Part shown: positions 8,039 to 16,916 of the stretch, in pieces
Layout of the letters: every line of letters begins with the position of its first letter
How positions within the stretch are numbered: the stretch's first letter is position 1
Source of the DNA: Haloparvum alkalitolerans
GTDB taxonomy: Archaea > Halobacteriota > Halobacteria > Halobacteriales > Haloferacaceae
Assembly (NCBI RefSeq): GCF_050122995.1
Contig: NZ_JBNLIA010000014.1
Span: 62,001 to 126,000 of the forward strand
DNA length: 64,000 bases
Direction of reading: 5' to 3'
The notes under the pieces: model-generated
Told to the model about the DNA's origin: nothing
The model's input: only the letters and a program-made list of their open reading frames with translations
The model's database searches: none
Translations under genes and position numbers: made by a program

Positions 8039-9427
8039 ATGGCCGCCTCGCGGCCGGTCGTGCCGACACCGAACCCTTCAACCCGCCCCGCGGCCGACGA
8101 GGCGGTAGTGAACCGGAACGACCGCGCGATCACCGCACTCGCCATGCTGGCACACGGGATGGTCCACACCTACGAACTCGCCATCCCCATCTTCGTGACC
8201 ATCTGGCTGGTGGAGTTCTCCGTCATCGACCTCGGCATCGCGACGTTCGACGTGACGACCGCGACGCTGGGGATCGTCGTCACCGTCGGGTACGGGCTGT
8301 TCGGCCTCGGCGCGCTCCCCGGCGGCGTGCTCGTCGACCGACTCGGCTCCCGGAAGCTGATCACCGCCTGCCTCCTCGGGATGGGCGGCTCGTTCCTGCT
8401 GCTCTCGCTTTCCCCGAGCGTCGTCGTGATCACGCTGGCGCTCGTCGTGTGGGGGCTCGCCGCGTCGGTGTACCACCCCGCGGGGCTCTCGCTCATCACC
8501 AAGGGCGTCGAGGAGCAGGGGACCGGCCTCGGCTATCACGGCATCGCGGGCAACGTCGGGATCGGCCTCGGCCCGCTCCTGACCGCGACCATGCTGTTGT
8601 TCCTCGACTGGACCACGGTCGCCGGCGTCCTCGCGATCCCCGCCCTGCTCGCGGCCGTGTACGCGTACCAGGCGGATTTCGACCCGCAGGCGGCGGTCGA
8701 TGACGGCGGCGCCGCCGCGGACGGCGGCGACTCCAAGGCCGACAGCGGCGTCGACTCGTTCGGGGAGTTCCTCGCCGAGTCCCGCAAGCTGTTCGCCGGG
8801 AGCTTCGTGCTCGTCTTCGTCGTCGTGATGTGCTCGGGGCTCTACTACCGCGGGTTCCTCACGTTCCTGCCGGAGCTCCTGGGCCGGCTGCCCGGGTTCG
8901 AGCCCATCGCCATCGCGGCGCTGCTCCCGGCCCCGGTCGCGGACCTGCTCGGCGTCGACCCGGCCGCCGGCGAGACGCTCGCGCCGAGCGACTACTTCTA
9001 CTCCGGGCTGCTGCTGATCGGCGTCGTGGGCCAGTACGCGGGCGGAAAGCTCACCGACCGGTTCCCCGTCGAGTACGGCATCGCCGCCGGCTTCGGGACG
9101 CTCGCGGTGCTCGCGCTCGTGTTCCTCCCCGCGGCCGCGCTCGGGTTCGGGCCGCTGCTGGTCGTCGGCGCGCTGATGGGGATCTTCCTGTTCGCGGTCC
9201 AGCCGATGTACCAGGCGACGGTCGCCTCCTACACTCCCTCCGGCACGCGCGGGCTCTCGTACGGCTACACCTACCTCGGCGTCTTCGGGGTCGGGTCGCT
9301 GGGCGGCGCCATCGCCGGCGCCATCCTCACGTACGCCAACGAACCGACGCTGTTCGCCGTGCTGGCGCTGTTCGCGACGACCGCGGCCGGCGTCGGACTC
9401 TACCTCGGCCGGACGCGCGAGGAGTGA
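8039..9427 (+). CDS. MFS transporter
   Basis: A 462-residue major facilitator superfamily protein with about 12 membrane segments and a charged central loop (about residues 220-245, DDGGAAADGG). The loop between segments 2 and 3 carries the MFS signature GGVLVDRLGSRK. I place the start at the ATG at 8039 because a TATA element precedes it; a GTG at 8108 (NRNDRAITA) would trim a poorly conserved 23-residue leader and is a real alternative. The substrate is unknown. The gene is divergent from the small membrane protein gene and not in an operon. Confidence 0.87.
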   Translation: MAASRPVVPTPNPSTRPAADEAVVNRNDRAITALAMLAHGMVHTYELAIPIFVTIWLVEFSVIDLGIATFDVTTATLGIVVTVGYGLFGLGALPGGVLVDRLGSRKLITACLLGMGGSFLLLSLSPSVVVITLALVVWGLAASVYHPAGLSLITKGVEEQGTGLGYHGIAGNVGIGLGPLLTATMLLFLDWTTVAGVLAIPALLAAVYAYQADFDPQAAVDDGGAAADGGDSKADSGVDSFGEFLAESRKLFAGSFVLVFVVVMCSGLYYRGFLTFLPELLGRLPGFEPIAIAALLPAPVADLLGVDPAAGETLAPSDYFYSGLLLIGVVGQYAGGKLTDRFPVEYGIAAGFGTLAVLALVFLPAAALGFGPLLVVGALMGIFLFAVQPMYQATVASYTPSGTRGLSYGYTYLGVFGVGSLGGAIAGAILTYANEPTLFAVLALFATTAAGVGLYLGRTREE

Positions 9428-9519
9428 GAAAGGCCCTGCCGAAGCCGGCGGCTCGGCGGTATGCGGTCGCGGGACGCCCGCTTTCACCTCGGACTTCCGT
9501 GGAACCCGATCGCGGAGCG

Positions 9520-10224
9520 CTACTTCCACTCCTCTTCCGGCTCCGACTGCAGCTCCCCCTTCGCCTGTCTGCTTCCGGGCCAGAAGGTTAGAACCAGTAC
9601 GGTCGCGTAGTAGAAGCCGGCGGCCGCGAGAACGAATTCGCCCGGCACCTGGCCGACGATGGCGGTGTCGACGACCTCGGACGACGACGCTGCGAACACC
9701 GTTAACCGGACGATCCACGCGAGAACGAGGACGGAGATAAGCGCGAAGTAGACGCGCCGGAGGCGGCGGGAAACGGCCTCGACGATCGGCGTTTTCACGG
9801 TCGGGCTTCGGAGATCCCTACTGAGAAGCTCGCGCCAGTTGGACTGCTCGACGCCCTCCGGATCGAGGGCGTTCGCGAACACGTTCTCCTCCAGGATCCG
9901 TACCCGAGACCGCCAGATGTCGTAGACGCGGTAGCGTCTGGTCTCGATCCCCAGGAACACGGACAACATGACGACCCCGATGAGGAGGACGTAGTGCGGC
10001 CGCGAGTCGGACGAGAACGCCCACGTGAGAAGCGTCGCCGTCAACACGACCGCCCAGTTCGTGGTCCGGTCGATCCGCGTTCGCCACGAGGTCATGCGAC
10101 CCATCTCGCCGCGGTAGGCGTGGCCCATGAGCGAGAGGAATCCGTCCCGGTCGCGCGCCGCCTCTCCGGCGATCTCACGGTCCTCGCGTGACTCCGGATC
10201 GAAATCGCTCGGCCTGTCCGACAT
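9520..10224 (-). CDS. DUF2270 family membrane protein
   Basis: A 234-residue protein. The soluble N terminus (DFDPESREDREIAGE) leads into LMGHAYRGEMGRMTSWRTR and two membrane segments near residues 58-95. These are followed by the family block ETRRYRVYDIWRSRVRILEE and a second hydrophobic pair near residues 160-215. This matches DUF2270, a conserved archaeal and bacterial membrane family without known function. The ATG at 10224 gives the acidic start MSDRPSDFD; the longer in-frame start at 10308 adds an unlikely segment. Confidence 0.8.
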   Translation of the reverse strand: MSDRPSDFDPESREDREIAGEAARDRDGFLSLMGHAYRGEMGRMTSWRTRIDRTTNWAVVLTATLLTWAFSSDSRPHYVLLIGVVMLSVFLGIETRRYRVYDIWRSRVRILEENVFANALDPEGVEQSNWRELLSRDLRSPTVKTPIVEAVSRRLRRVYFALISVLVLAWIVRLTVFAASSSEVVDTAIVGQVPGEFVLAAAGFYYATVLVLTFWPGSRQAKGELQSEPEEEWK

Positions 10225-10309
10225 AGGTCCCGTACGGGCGACCCGCACGTAAACGCTCGTCACGAGTGCCGATCGACCGGCTGGACCCACCGGACCCCGG
10301 CCCGGCACC

Positions 10310-10723
10310 TCAGCCGCGAACCTTGAAGTAGACCGCGCGCCAGCCGGCGAGGACGACGGTGCCGAGGACGAACATCACGACCACGAACGGGAGCGCGGCG
10401 GTGTCGCCGAAGGCGTAGACGCGCAGCAGGAACCCGACCGCGGCCGCGGGGATCCACGAGCGCACGACCAGCGGAATGGAGGACTTCGCGGCCTCGACCG
10501 CGCCGGGCGAGTACGCGCCCACGAGCGGCGCGACGAGCAGCCAGCCGATCAGGAACGGCGGCCAGACGACCAGCATGTACGCCGGGTCGGCCGCGAGGCC
10601 GTCGACGCCGCGGTGCTGGATCACGCCCACGGTCAAAAGCGCCATCAGTGCGATCAGGTCGCCGACGACGAGGGGCGCCGCACCCCGGTCGAGTCGGCGC
10701 GACAGGAACTCTGAGTCGACCAT
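10310..10723 (-). CDS. DUF3054 family membrane protein
   Basis: A 137-residue protein with four membrane segments. Near the N terminus is VVGDLIALMALLTVGVIQHRG, then a WPPFLIGWLLVAPLVGAYS block and a final AGWRAVYFK. These are the features of DUF3054, a small family of unknown function found mainly in haloarchaea and actinobacteria. The ATG at 10723 is the first start before the conserved block. It may share a transcript with the methyltransferase gene just upstream, which is on the same strand. Confidence 0.78.
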   Translation of the reverse strand: MVDSEFLSRRLDRGAAPLVVGDLIALMALLTVGVIQHRGVDGLAADPAYMLVVWPPFLIGWLLVAPLVGAYSPGAVEAAKSSIPLVVRSWIPAAAVGFLLRVYAFGDTAALPFVVVMFVLGTVVLAGWRAVYFKVRG

Positions 10724-10785
10724 ACCGACCGTCAGCGTGGCTCCCTCTTGTTTCGTGCGGATCGGGTCGCGGAGCTTCGACGGAC

Positions 10786-11409
10786 TCAGGCGCTCGGCGG
10801 GTCGTCGTCCGAGGGCTCGATCCCGACGACCGTGTAGCCGAACCCGCGGTCGAGCACCCTCGCGTCGAGGCCCGCGTCGCGCATCTCGGCCGCGAGCGCG
10901 TCGGGACCGAGGAACGCCGAGTCCATCCCGAACGCGCGCTCGCCGAGCGCGAGGAGCCGACCGAGGGGGTGGTTCGGGTCGAACTCGCGGACGACGAGGA
11001 CGCCGCCGGGCCGGAGGACGCGCGCCGCCTCCCGGATCGCTGCCTCCCGCTCCGGGAAGTGGTGGAGCGCGTCGACGACGGTCACCGCGTCGACCGCGCC
11101 GTCGCGGACGGGGAGCCGGCCGGCGTCGCCGAACGTCACGTCGAGCCCGCGCTCCCGCGCTCGCGCGAGCATGCCCTTCGAGATGTCGACGACGACACGC
11201 TCGGGCGCGTCCAACTCGACCGTCGCGCGCCCGGACCCGCCGCCGAGGTCGAGCACGGTCCCCACCGGGCGCTCGGCCTCGCCGAGCCCCGCCGCGAGGT
11301 CCGCGCGATTCGCGGCCGGCATCACGAGGTCGTACAGCGGCGCGATCCGATCGAAGAACCGCACGTCGCCGGTCCCGTGCATGCCGGAGGGTGGCGGCGG
11401 CCGAGACAT
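10786..11409 (-). CDS. Class I SAM-dependent methyltransferase
   Basis: A 207-residue methyltransferase. FFDRIAPLYDLVMP is the UbiE-like N-terminal helix, VLDLGGGSGRATVEL is motif I (SAM binding), and VDALHHFPERE with REAARVLRPGGVLVV are motifs IV and V. This pattern is that of UbiE/COQ5-type and related small-molecule methyltransferases; the acceptor is unknown. The start could be the ATG at 11409 or the internal ATG nine codons later (MHGTGDVRFF), which is where homology to the family begins. It is divergent from the GNAT gene. Confidence 0.87.
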   Translation of the reverse strand: MSRPPPPSGMHGTGDVRFFDRIAPLYDLVMPAANRADLAAGLGEAERPVGTVLDLGGGSGRATVELDAPERVVVDISKGMLARARERGLDVTFGDAGRLPVRDGAVDAVTVVDALHHFPEREAAIREAARVLRPGGVLVVREFDPNHPLGRLLALGERAFGMDSAFLGPDALAAEMRDAGLDARVLDRGFGYTVVGIEPSDDDPPSA

Positions 11410-11456
11410 AAGCGTTCGCGGGAAGGTTCAAAGGGAGCGGCGCCGGACGATCCGGC

Positions 11457-12101
11457 ATGGAGTTCGACCTCCTCGGCTGGCCCGAGGACGAACCGACGCT
11501 CCGGCTCGACTACCGGGCGTTCAGCTACGCGGGCAAGTTCGTCATGACGACCACCGGGAAGGCGGCCCTGCGAACCGCCGACGGGAGCGCCGCCGCGCCG
11601 GGGTGGGAGCCGGGCCGGAAGCTCCCGGAGGGGATGGACCCGGACGCGTTCGACGCGGACGTGGCGGCGGCGATCGCATTCGACGCCGACCGGACCGACC
11701 CCGAGGTGCTTCGGCTCCGGTACGTCACCGTCCACGCGGCGCTCCGCGGCGAGGGGCTCGGGCCGCGGCTCGTGGGCGACCTGCTGGGACCGGCCGCGGA
11801 GCGCGGGTTCGAGCGCGTCCGCATCGCGGTGAACAACCCCTTCGCCTACGAGGCGCTCTACCGGGCCGGGTTCGCGTTCACCGGGAGGGAGACCGGGCTC
11901 GCGGAACTGGTCCTCGAGCGGCCGGTCGAGGCGCCCGCCGCCGACCGCGAGGAAGCGGCCCGCTACCGGGAGGGATTGGCGCGCTACCGAAAGCGAGGGG
12001 GGCTTTCCGACGCGGAGCGGTCCTTCCTGCGCGAACGCCTGGGCGACGGCGGTTCGGGGGAATGCGGCGCGGGCGCCCGACCCCCGGAGTTGCGGATTTA
12101 A
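11457..12101 (+). CDS. GNAT-family N-acetyltransferase
   Basis: A 214-residue protein. The N-terminal 80 residues are a halophile-specific segment. The central part carries the GNAT acetyl-CoA loop, LRYVTVHAALRGEGLGPRLV (R-x-x-G-x-G type), and the C-terminal part of the fold, NNPFAYEALYRAGFAFTGRE. The acceptor is not predictable. The last 50 residues (REEAARYREGLARYRKRGG) are charged and helical, beyond the minimal GNAT domain. The gene ends 26 bp before fen and may be co-transcribed with it. Confidence 0.82.
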   Translation: MEFDLLGWPEDEPTLRLDYRAFSYAGKFVMTTTGKAALRTADGSAAAPGWEPGRKLPEGMDPDAFDADVAAAIAFDADRTDPEVLRLRYVTVHAALRGEGLGPRLVGDLLGPAAERGFERVRIAVNNPFAYEALYRAGFAFTGRETGLAELVLERPVEAPAADREEAARYREGLARYRKRGGLSDAERSFLRERLGDGGSGECGAGARPPELRI

Positions 12102-12127
12102 GGTCGCCGCCGCCCTCGGTCGGGGCG

Positions 12128-13108
12128 ATGGGAAACGCAGACCTGCGCTCGCTCGCGAGCCTCCGCGAGGTCGAGTTCGCGGAGATCGAGGGGAGCGTCG
12201 TCGCCGTCGACGCGCACAACTGGCTCTACCGCTACCTCACGACGACGGTGAAGTGGACCAGCGACGAGGTGTACACGACCGCCGACGGCACCGAGGTGGC
12301 GAACCTCGTCGGCGTCGTGCAGGGGCTCCCGAAGTTCTTCGAGCACGACCTGACGCCGGTCTTCGTCTTCGACGGCGCGGTGACCGAACTGAAGGCCGAC
12401 GAGATCGCGGAGCGCCGCGAGAAGCGCGAGGCGGCCGAGGAGCGCCGGGCGGAGGCCGAGGCGGCCGGCGACGCGGTCGAGGCGGCCCGGCTGGAGGCGC
12501 GGACGCAGCGGCTCACCGACACGATCCAGTCGACGACGCGGGAGCTGTTCGACCTGCTGGACGTGCCGTACGTCGAGGCGCCCGCGGAGGGCGAGGCGCA
12601 GTGTGCCCACATGGCCGCGAGCGAGCGCGTCGACTACGCCGGCAGCGAGGACTACGACACGCTGCTTTTCGGCGCGCCGCGCACGCTCAGACAGCTCACC
12701 AGCAAGGGGAACCCGGAGCTGATGGACCTGGCGGCGACGCTCGAGGACCTCGGGCTGACGCGCGAGGAGCTGATCGACGCCGCGATGCTCTGCGGGACCG
12801 ACTTCAACGAGGGCGTTTCCGGGATCGGGCCGAAGACCGCCCTCTCCGAGATCCGCGAACACGGCGACCTGTGGGGCGTCCTGGAGGCGCGGGACGCCGA
12901 GATCGCCAACGCGGCCGCCGTCCGCGAGCTGTTCTTGAACCCGCCGGCGACCGACGACTACGACGTCGACCGCGACATCGACCCCGACGTCGAGGCGGCG
13001 CGCCGGTACGTCGTCGAGGAGTGGGGCGTCGCGGCCGACGAGGTCGAGCGCGGGTTCGAGCGGATCGAAGAGGCGCAGGTGCAGACCGGCCTCGACCGGT
13101 GGACCTGA
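12128..13108 (+). CDS. fen: Flap endonuclease FEN-1
   Basis: A 326-residue structure-specific nuclease that removes 5' flaps during Okazaki-fragment maturation and long-patch repair. Residue D28 in VVAVDAHNWLYRY and D82 in VFDGAVTELK are metal ligands in the N domain. The I domain has PAEGEAQCAHMA and GSEDYDTLLFG, with further acidic ligands. GISGIGPKTAL-like VSGIGPKTAL is the helix-hairpin-helix DNA-binding segment. The C terminus QTGLDRWT resembles a PCNA-interacting peptide, although the second aromatic is missing. The ATG at 12128 starts the standard MGNADLRSL N terminus. Confidence 0.95.
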   Translation: MGNADLRSLASLREVEFAEIEGSVVAVDAHNWLYRYLTTTVKWTSDEVYTTADGTEVANLVGVVQGLPKFFEHDLTPVFVFDGAVTELKADEIAERREKREAAEERRAEAEAAGDAVEAARLEARTQRLTDTIQSTTRELFDLLDVPYVEAPAEGEAQCAHMAASERVDYAGSEDYDTLLFGAPRTLRQLTSKGNPELMDLAATLEDLGLTREELIDAAMLCGTDFNEGVSGIGPKTALSEIREHGDLWGVLEARDAEIANAAAVRELFLNPPATDDYDVDRDIDPDVEAARRYVVEEWGVAADEVERGFERIEEAQVQTGLDRWT

Positions 13109-13169
13109 CCGGCGGCCGCACCGCGGACTCCCGGTCGTTATAAGTCGTCGCACCGCACAGTCGAGGAAC

Positions 13170-13451
13170 ATGCTGTCGCGTCTGCTCCTGCTTTTGACGA
13201 CGCTCGCTCTCGCCGCGGGCCTTCCGCTGTCGGTCATCGCGGCGCGGGGGTTCGCCGGCTCCCCGTTCGGTCGCGTGTTGCGGCCGATTCCGGTGGTGTT
13301 CGTCGGATTCATCGCCCTGAACGTGCCGACGATCGTCGGGATCGGGACCGCGGGCGTCTACGACCTGGCCGTCTCGACGCTCGCGGTCGGGGCCGCGGTG
13401 GCGGCGGCCATCGAGGGATTCCTGCTGCTCGGGGGGTACAGACGGGTATGA
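13170..13451 (+). CDS. Small membrane protein, first gene of a three-gene module
   Basis: A 93-residue protein of three hydrophobic segments: LLLLLTTLALAAGLPLSVIA, PIPVVFVGFIALNVPTIVGI and LAVSTLAVGAAVAAAIEGFL. No catalytic motif is visible. Its stop overlaps the start of the next gene (ATGA at 13448), and that gene overlaps the third, so the three are translationally coupled. The family is unrecognised. It has a TATA-like TTATAAG about 33 bp upstream of the start. Confidence 0.7.
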   Translation: MLSRLLLLLTTLALAAGLPLSVIAARGFAGSPFGRVLRPIPVVFVGFIALNVPTIVGIGTAGVYDLAVSTLAVGAAVAAAIEGFLLLGGYRRV

Positions 13452-13834
13452 ACGTCGAGACCCTCGTCGTCTCGGCACAGACGGGCGCGCTGCTCGCCGT
13501 CGGCGCGCTGCTCGCGTACCCCGTCGTCCGGTACTCGACGAACGTCGCGTACACGCGGGGAATGGTGCTGCTCTCGGCCGGCTTCTTCGCGCTGGCGGCC
13601 AGCTACGGGGTCGGGCTCCTCGTCGAGACGCAGGTTCCGGGGCGAGCCCTGAGCCTCCTCGCCGCGCTGCTCGGGACGGCCGGCGTCACGCACTTCGCGC
13701 GTCCCTTCGTTCGGATCGACGGGTCTGCGGGGTTCGACGCGGGCGGCGGGATGGGGCGAACTGGCGGAGAGGAACGTGACGAACCCGAGACGGACGGGAC
13801 CATGGGGGGGTTCGGCGATGCGAAGCGCGAGTGA
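13448..13834 (+). CDS. Membrane protein with acidic tail, second gene of the module
   Basis: A 128-residue protein with three membrane segments in its first 85 residues (TGALLAVGALLAYPVV, GMVLLSAGFFALAASYGVGL, ALSLLAALLGTAGVTHFA) and a soluble, acidic C-terminal tail (EERDEPETDGTMGG). It resembles small haloarchaeal membrane proteins that occur beside signalling genes (DUF7521-like), but this is a weak impression. The start overlaps the previous stop and the stop overlaps the next start. Confidence 0.68.
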   Translation: MNVETLVVSAQTGALLAVGALLAYPVVRYSTNVAYTRGMVLLSAGFFALAASYGVGLLVETQVPGRALSLLAALLGTAGVTHFARPFVRIDGSAGFDAGGGMGRTGGEERDEPETDGTMGGFGDAKRE

Positions 13835-14348
13835 ACCCCTCGACCTCGATCCCGGTCGACAGACGCTCGTCTCGGTGGGCAGCATGGCGTCGGTGATCGA
13901 GAGTCTCCCCACGTCCGCGTTCGGGAACCTGCTCGTCGTCTCCCCGAACGCTCCGGCTCGGGTCGAGAAGACGATCGAGCGGCAGGGTGGGGACCCGAGC
14001 CGCTGCGGGCACATCCCGCTGACGAGCTCCGCCCCTTCCTACGAGGGGCCGCTGTGGACCACGTCGCCGGTCGCCCCGAGCGACCTCACCGGACTCAGCA
14101 TGCGGTACAGCCGCGCGATGGAGCACGTCGAGTCCGGCCGCGGCTGGTTCTGTTTCGACGGCGTTCAGCTGTTGTTGATGTACGCGGCCGCCGACGACGT
14201 TCAGCGGCTGCTCACCACGATGGCTTCGGCGACGCGGACGCGCGAGGTCGCCGGCGTCTACGGGCTCGCGCACGAGGCGGTTACCTCGGAGACCTACGAA
14301 CGGCTGGCGTCGATCTTCGACGACTCGGTGGATCGGCGTCCTCGCTGA
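13818..14348 (+). CDS. Haloarchaeal DUF7504-like protein, third gene of the module
   Basis: A 176-residue soluble protein. FGNLLVVSPNAPARVEKTI, then TGLSMRYSRAMEHV, then WFCFDGVQLLLMYAAADDVQ, resemble a haloarchaea-specific family that looks like a RecA/KaiC-type alpha-beta fold without a Walker A motif. The function is unknown and the family label is my best guess. I chose the ATG at 13818, which overlaps the previous gene by 17 bp; an ATG at 13776 in the same frame would give an implausible larger overlap. Coupling to two membrane proteins suggests a membrane-linked signalling or sensing role (inference). Confidence 0.62.
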   Translation: MRSASEPLDLDPGRQTLVSVGSMASVIESLPTSAFGNLLVVSPNAPARVEKTIERQGGDPSRCGHIPLTSSAPSYEGPLWTTSPVAPSDLTGLSMRYSRAMEHVESGRGWFCFDGVQLLLMYAAADDVQRLLTTMASATRTREVAGVYGLAHEAVTSETYERLASIFDDSVDRRPR

Positions 14349-14362
14349 CGCTCGGCGAACAA

Positions 14363-14382
14363 GTTACAACAGCTGTAGTAAC
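14363..14382. promoter_or_regulatory. Palindromic operator upstream of the sugar ABC operon
   Basis: GTTACAACAGCTGTAGTAAC is a 20-bp palindrome with one mismatched pair. Its core, ACAACAG|CTGTAGT at 14366-14379, matches the position-for-position core of a second palindrome at 19108-19121. It ends 11 bp upstream of the TATA box, a typical site for an archaeal activator. Confidence 0.65.
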
Positions 14383-14393
14383 ACATCCCAAAG

Positions 14394-14401
14394 CTATATA
14401 G
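14394..14401 (+). promoter_or_regulatory. TATA box of the sugar ABC operon
   Basis: CTATATAG lies about 30 bp upstream of the ATG at 14430, giving a leaderless transcript. Confidence 0.7.
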
Positions 14402-14429
14402 GGGGTTCGTCCTAATCGGACAGACTGTA

Positions 14430-15893
14430 ATGGTTGATACTGACCCACACGGTGCGGACGAGCGGAGTGGCGTCTCTCGGCGCCGGTTCGTACAGGCGGC
14501 GGGCGCTTCCGGAGTCGCGGCCGGCGTCGCCGGCTGTCTCGGTGGCGGCGGCGACGACGACGAGAACGTCGTGCAGATCTCCGCGGACCAGGACTTCGCG
14601 GACATCTCCGACGACATCGAGGAGGCGCTCCACGAGGCGGGGCTCGACGAGGAGATCTCCATCGAGGTGCTCCCGGGCGACTTCGAGACCGACTCGCGGC
14701 AGGCGTCCTACTCGCAGGCGCTCGACGCCGGTCGCTCGGAGCCGGACATCTTCATGATGGACAGCGGGTGGACGATCCCGTTCATCGTCCGTGAACACCT
14801 CGACAACCTCACCGAGACGCTGTCGGACGACGTGATCGATTACGTCGAGAGCGACTACCTCGGCGCGTCCGTCGACACCGCCCGGCACCCGGAGACGGGC
14901 GACCTCTACGGACTGCCGCTGTTCCCGGACTACCCGGTGATGCAGTACCGGAAGGATCTCGTCGAGGAGGCCGGCTTCGACCCCGAAGGCGAGAACTGGG
15001 CCACCGAGCCGATGTCCTGGCAGGAGTTCGCCGAGGTCGTCGCCGAGGTCTGGGAGTACCACGGAGGCGAGGAGGAGTACGACTACGGGTTCACCACGCA
15101 GGCCGACGCCTACGAGGGGCTCTCCTGTTGTACGTTCAACGAGACGATGAGCTCCTTCGGCGGCGCCTACTTCGGCGGCCGCGACAACCTCTTCGGCCCG
15201 ATCGGCGACCGACCGATCACCGTCGAGGAGGAGCCCGTGCTCGACACCATCCGTATGATGCGGTCGTTCATGCTCGGCCCCGACGCGGAGAACACCCTCG
15301 ACGGCTACCCGCAGATCACCAACACCGACATCGTCCAGTACACCGAGGAAGACGCCCGCGAACCGTTCACTAACGGGAACGCGATCTTCCACCGTAACTG
15401 GCCGTACTCGGTCGTCATCAACGGCGCCGAGGACGTGTTCGGCGAGGACCTCGGGACGATGCCGATGCCGTACGGTATCGAGGCCTCGGAGTCCGACTAC
15501 GAGGGGCTCGGCGGCTCGCGCGCCGCGCTCGGCGGCTGGCACCTCACTCTCAACACCTACTCCCAGAAGAAGGACCAGGCGACGCAGGTGCTGGAAGCGT
15601 TCGCCAACGAGAACGTGATGCTCACGCTGTTCGAGCTCAACGGCAACATCCCGCCGGTCCCGTCGGTCACGGAGAACGCGGACCCGGACAACCTCGGTCC
15701 CATCGGTCGGTACCTCGAGACGCTCTCCGTCTCCGCCGAGGGCGCCATCCCGCGGCCCGTGACGCAGATCTGGCCCACGCAGTCGCAGTACGTCTACCAG
15801 GAGGTGCACGACGCGTACACCGGCGACAAGACGCCGGAGGACGCGATGGCAGAGCTCGCGACCCAACTCGAAGAGAGCGAGTCCAACGCATAA
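14430..15893 (+). CDS. Sugar ABC transporter substrate-binding lipoprotein (Tat-exported)
   Basis: A 487-residue extracellular solute-binding protein of the maltose/trehalose type (family 1). The N terminus has the twin-arginine motif SRRRFVQ at residues 16-22 and a lipobox ending in C36 (VAGC), so it is exported folded and anchored by a lipid. The mature protein includes FMMDSGWTIPFI and YGLPLFPDYPVMQYRKD, the hinge-region blocks of sugar-binding proteins. Two permeases and the ATPase follow in one operon. The ligand is likely a sugar, oligosaccharide or polyol, but cannot be named from the sequence. Confidence 0.92.
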   Translation: MVDTDPHGADERSGVSRRRFVQAAGASGVAAGVAGCLGGGGDDDENVVQISADQDFADISDDIEEALHEAGLDEEISIEVLPGDFETDSRQASYSQALDAGRSEPDIFMMDSGWTIPFIVREHLDNLTETLSDDVIDYVESDYLGASVDTARHPETGDLYGLPLFPDYPVMQYRKDLVEEAGFDPEGENWATEPMSWQEFAEVVAEVWEYHGGEEEYDYGFTTQADAYEGLSCCTFNETMSSFGGAYFGGRDNLFGPIGDRPITVEEEPVLDTIRMMRSFMLGPDAENTLDGYPQITNTDIVQYTEEDAREPFTNGNAIFHRNWPYSVVINGAEDVFGEDLGTMPMPYGIEASESDYEGLGGSRAALGGWHLTLNTYSQKKDQATQVLEAFANENVMLTLFELNGNIPPVPSVTENADPDNLGPIGRYLETLSVSAEGAIPRPVTQIWPTQSQYVYQEVHDAYTGDKTPEDAMAELATQLEESESNA

Positions 15894-15905
15894 CCGGAGC
15901 CGCAC

Positions 15906-16916
15906 ATGGCAACAGACAGTCAGTCGGCGGGCGGGGTACGCGGCCTCCTCGCCCGGCCGCTCAACCGCCTGGAGATGCTCGGGGAGCAGGCGTTCGCCTA
16001 CGTCCTCCTGATCCCGGCGTTTCTCCTGCTGGCGCTGGTGGCGTTCTACCCGCTGCTGGCGACGTTCCGGTTCTCCCTGCTCGCCGACCAGACGGCGGGG
16101 AGAAACCCGTTCGGGGAGTTCGTCGGCGCGGAGAACTACGCGGACGTGCTCACCGGCAGCGCGGGGCTGCCGCGGGAGTTCATCGACATCGCGCTCACGA
16201 GCGAGTTCCCGTTCGTGACTATGGGGACGCCGTTCTTCCGACAGGCGCTGCTCGTGACGCTGGCGTTCGCGATCTTGAGCGTCCTCTTCGAGACGACGAT
16301 CGGGTTCGGACAGGCGCTCGTGCTGGACCAGGACTTCCGTGGCCGGCGCTGGGTCCGCGTCGCGATCATCATCCCGTGGGCGATCCCCGTGGTCATCCAG
16401 GCGATGATCTTCTACCTGATGTTCCAGCCGACGATCGGCTTCGCGACCGGCTGGATGCAGTCGCTGGGGATCTTCGGGTCGACGCCGCTGGCCAGCAGTA
16501 GCGACGGGTTCATCATCGTCCTCGTCGCGGACATCTGGAAGACGACGGCGTTCATGGCCCTGCTGATCCTCGCGGGGCTCCAGAGCGTCGACCGGAGCCT
16601 CTACGACGTGGCCCGCGTGTCGGGCGCGTCGACGCTCCAGCGGTTCCGCTACATCACGCTGCCGCTGGTGATGCCGGCGCTGCTGGTCGCGATGCTGTTC
16701 CGGACGATGGACGCGATGCGCATCTACGGCGTCATCGACGCGACGGTCGGCTGCTCGACCGTCCCGTCGCTGACGTGTCTGGTGATCATCTCGCTCGACC
16801 AGACCCGCCGGTGGGCGACCGCGGCGACGGTGGCGTTCATGACCGCGGTGGTCATCGCCGTCTTCGTGGCGTTCTACCTGTGGCGCTTCCGCGAGACCGA
16901 GGGAGGGTTCGCATAA
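15906..16916 (+). CDS. Sugar ABC transporter permease (MalF type)
   Basis: A 336-residue permease with six or more membrane segments. An N-terminal segment (AYVLLIPAFLLLALVAFYPLL) is followed by a long periplasmic-side loop and the EAA-type cytoplasmic loop DVARVSGASTLQRFRYITLP, which docks on the ATPase. It belongs to the MalF/UgpA group. It starts 13 bp after the binding-protein stop, and its own stop abuts the start of the second permease (TAA directly followed by ATG). Confidence 0.92.
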   Translation: MATDSQSAGGVRGLLARPLNRLEMLGEQAFAYVLLIPAFLLLALVAFYPLLATFRFSLLADQTAGRNPFGEFVGAENYADVLTGSAGLPREFIDIALTSEFPFVTMGTPFFRQALLVTLAFAILSVLFETTIGFGQALVLDQDFRGRRWVRVAIIIPWAIPVVIQAMIFYLMFQPTIGFATGWMQSLGIFGSTPLASSSDGFIIVLVADIWKTTAFMALLILAGLQSVDRSLYDVARVSGASTLQRFRYITLPLVMPALLVAMLFRTMDAMRIYGVIDATVGCSTVPSLTCLVIISLDQTRRWATAATVAFMTAVVIAVFVAFYLWRFRETEGGFA

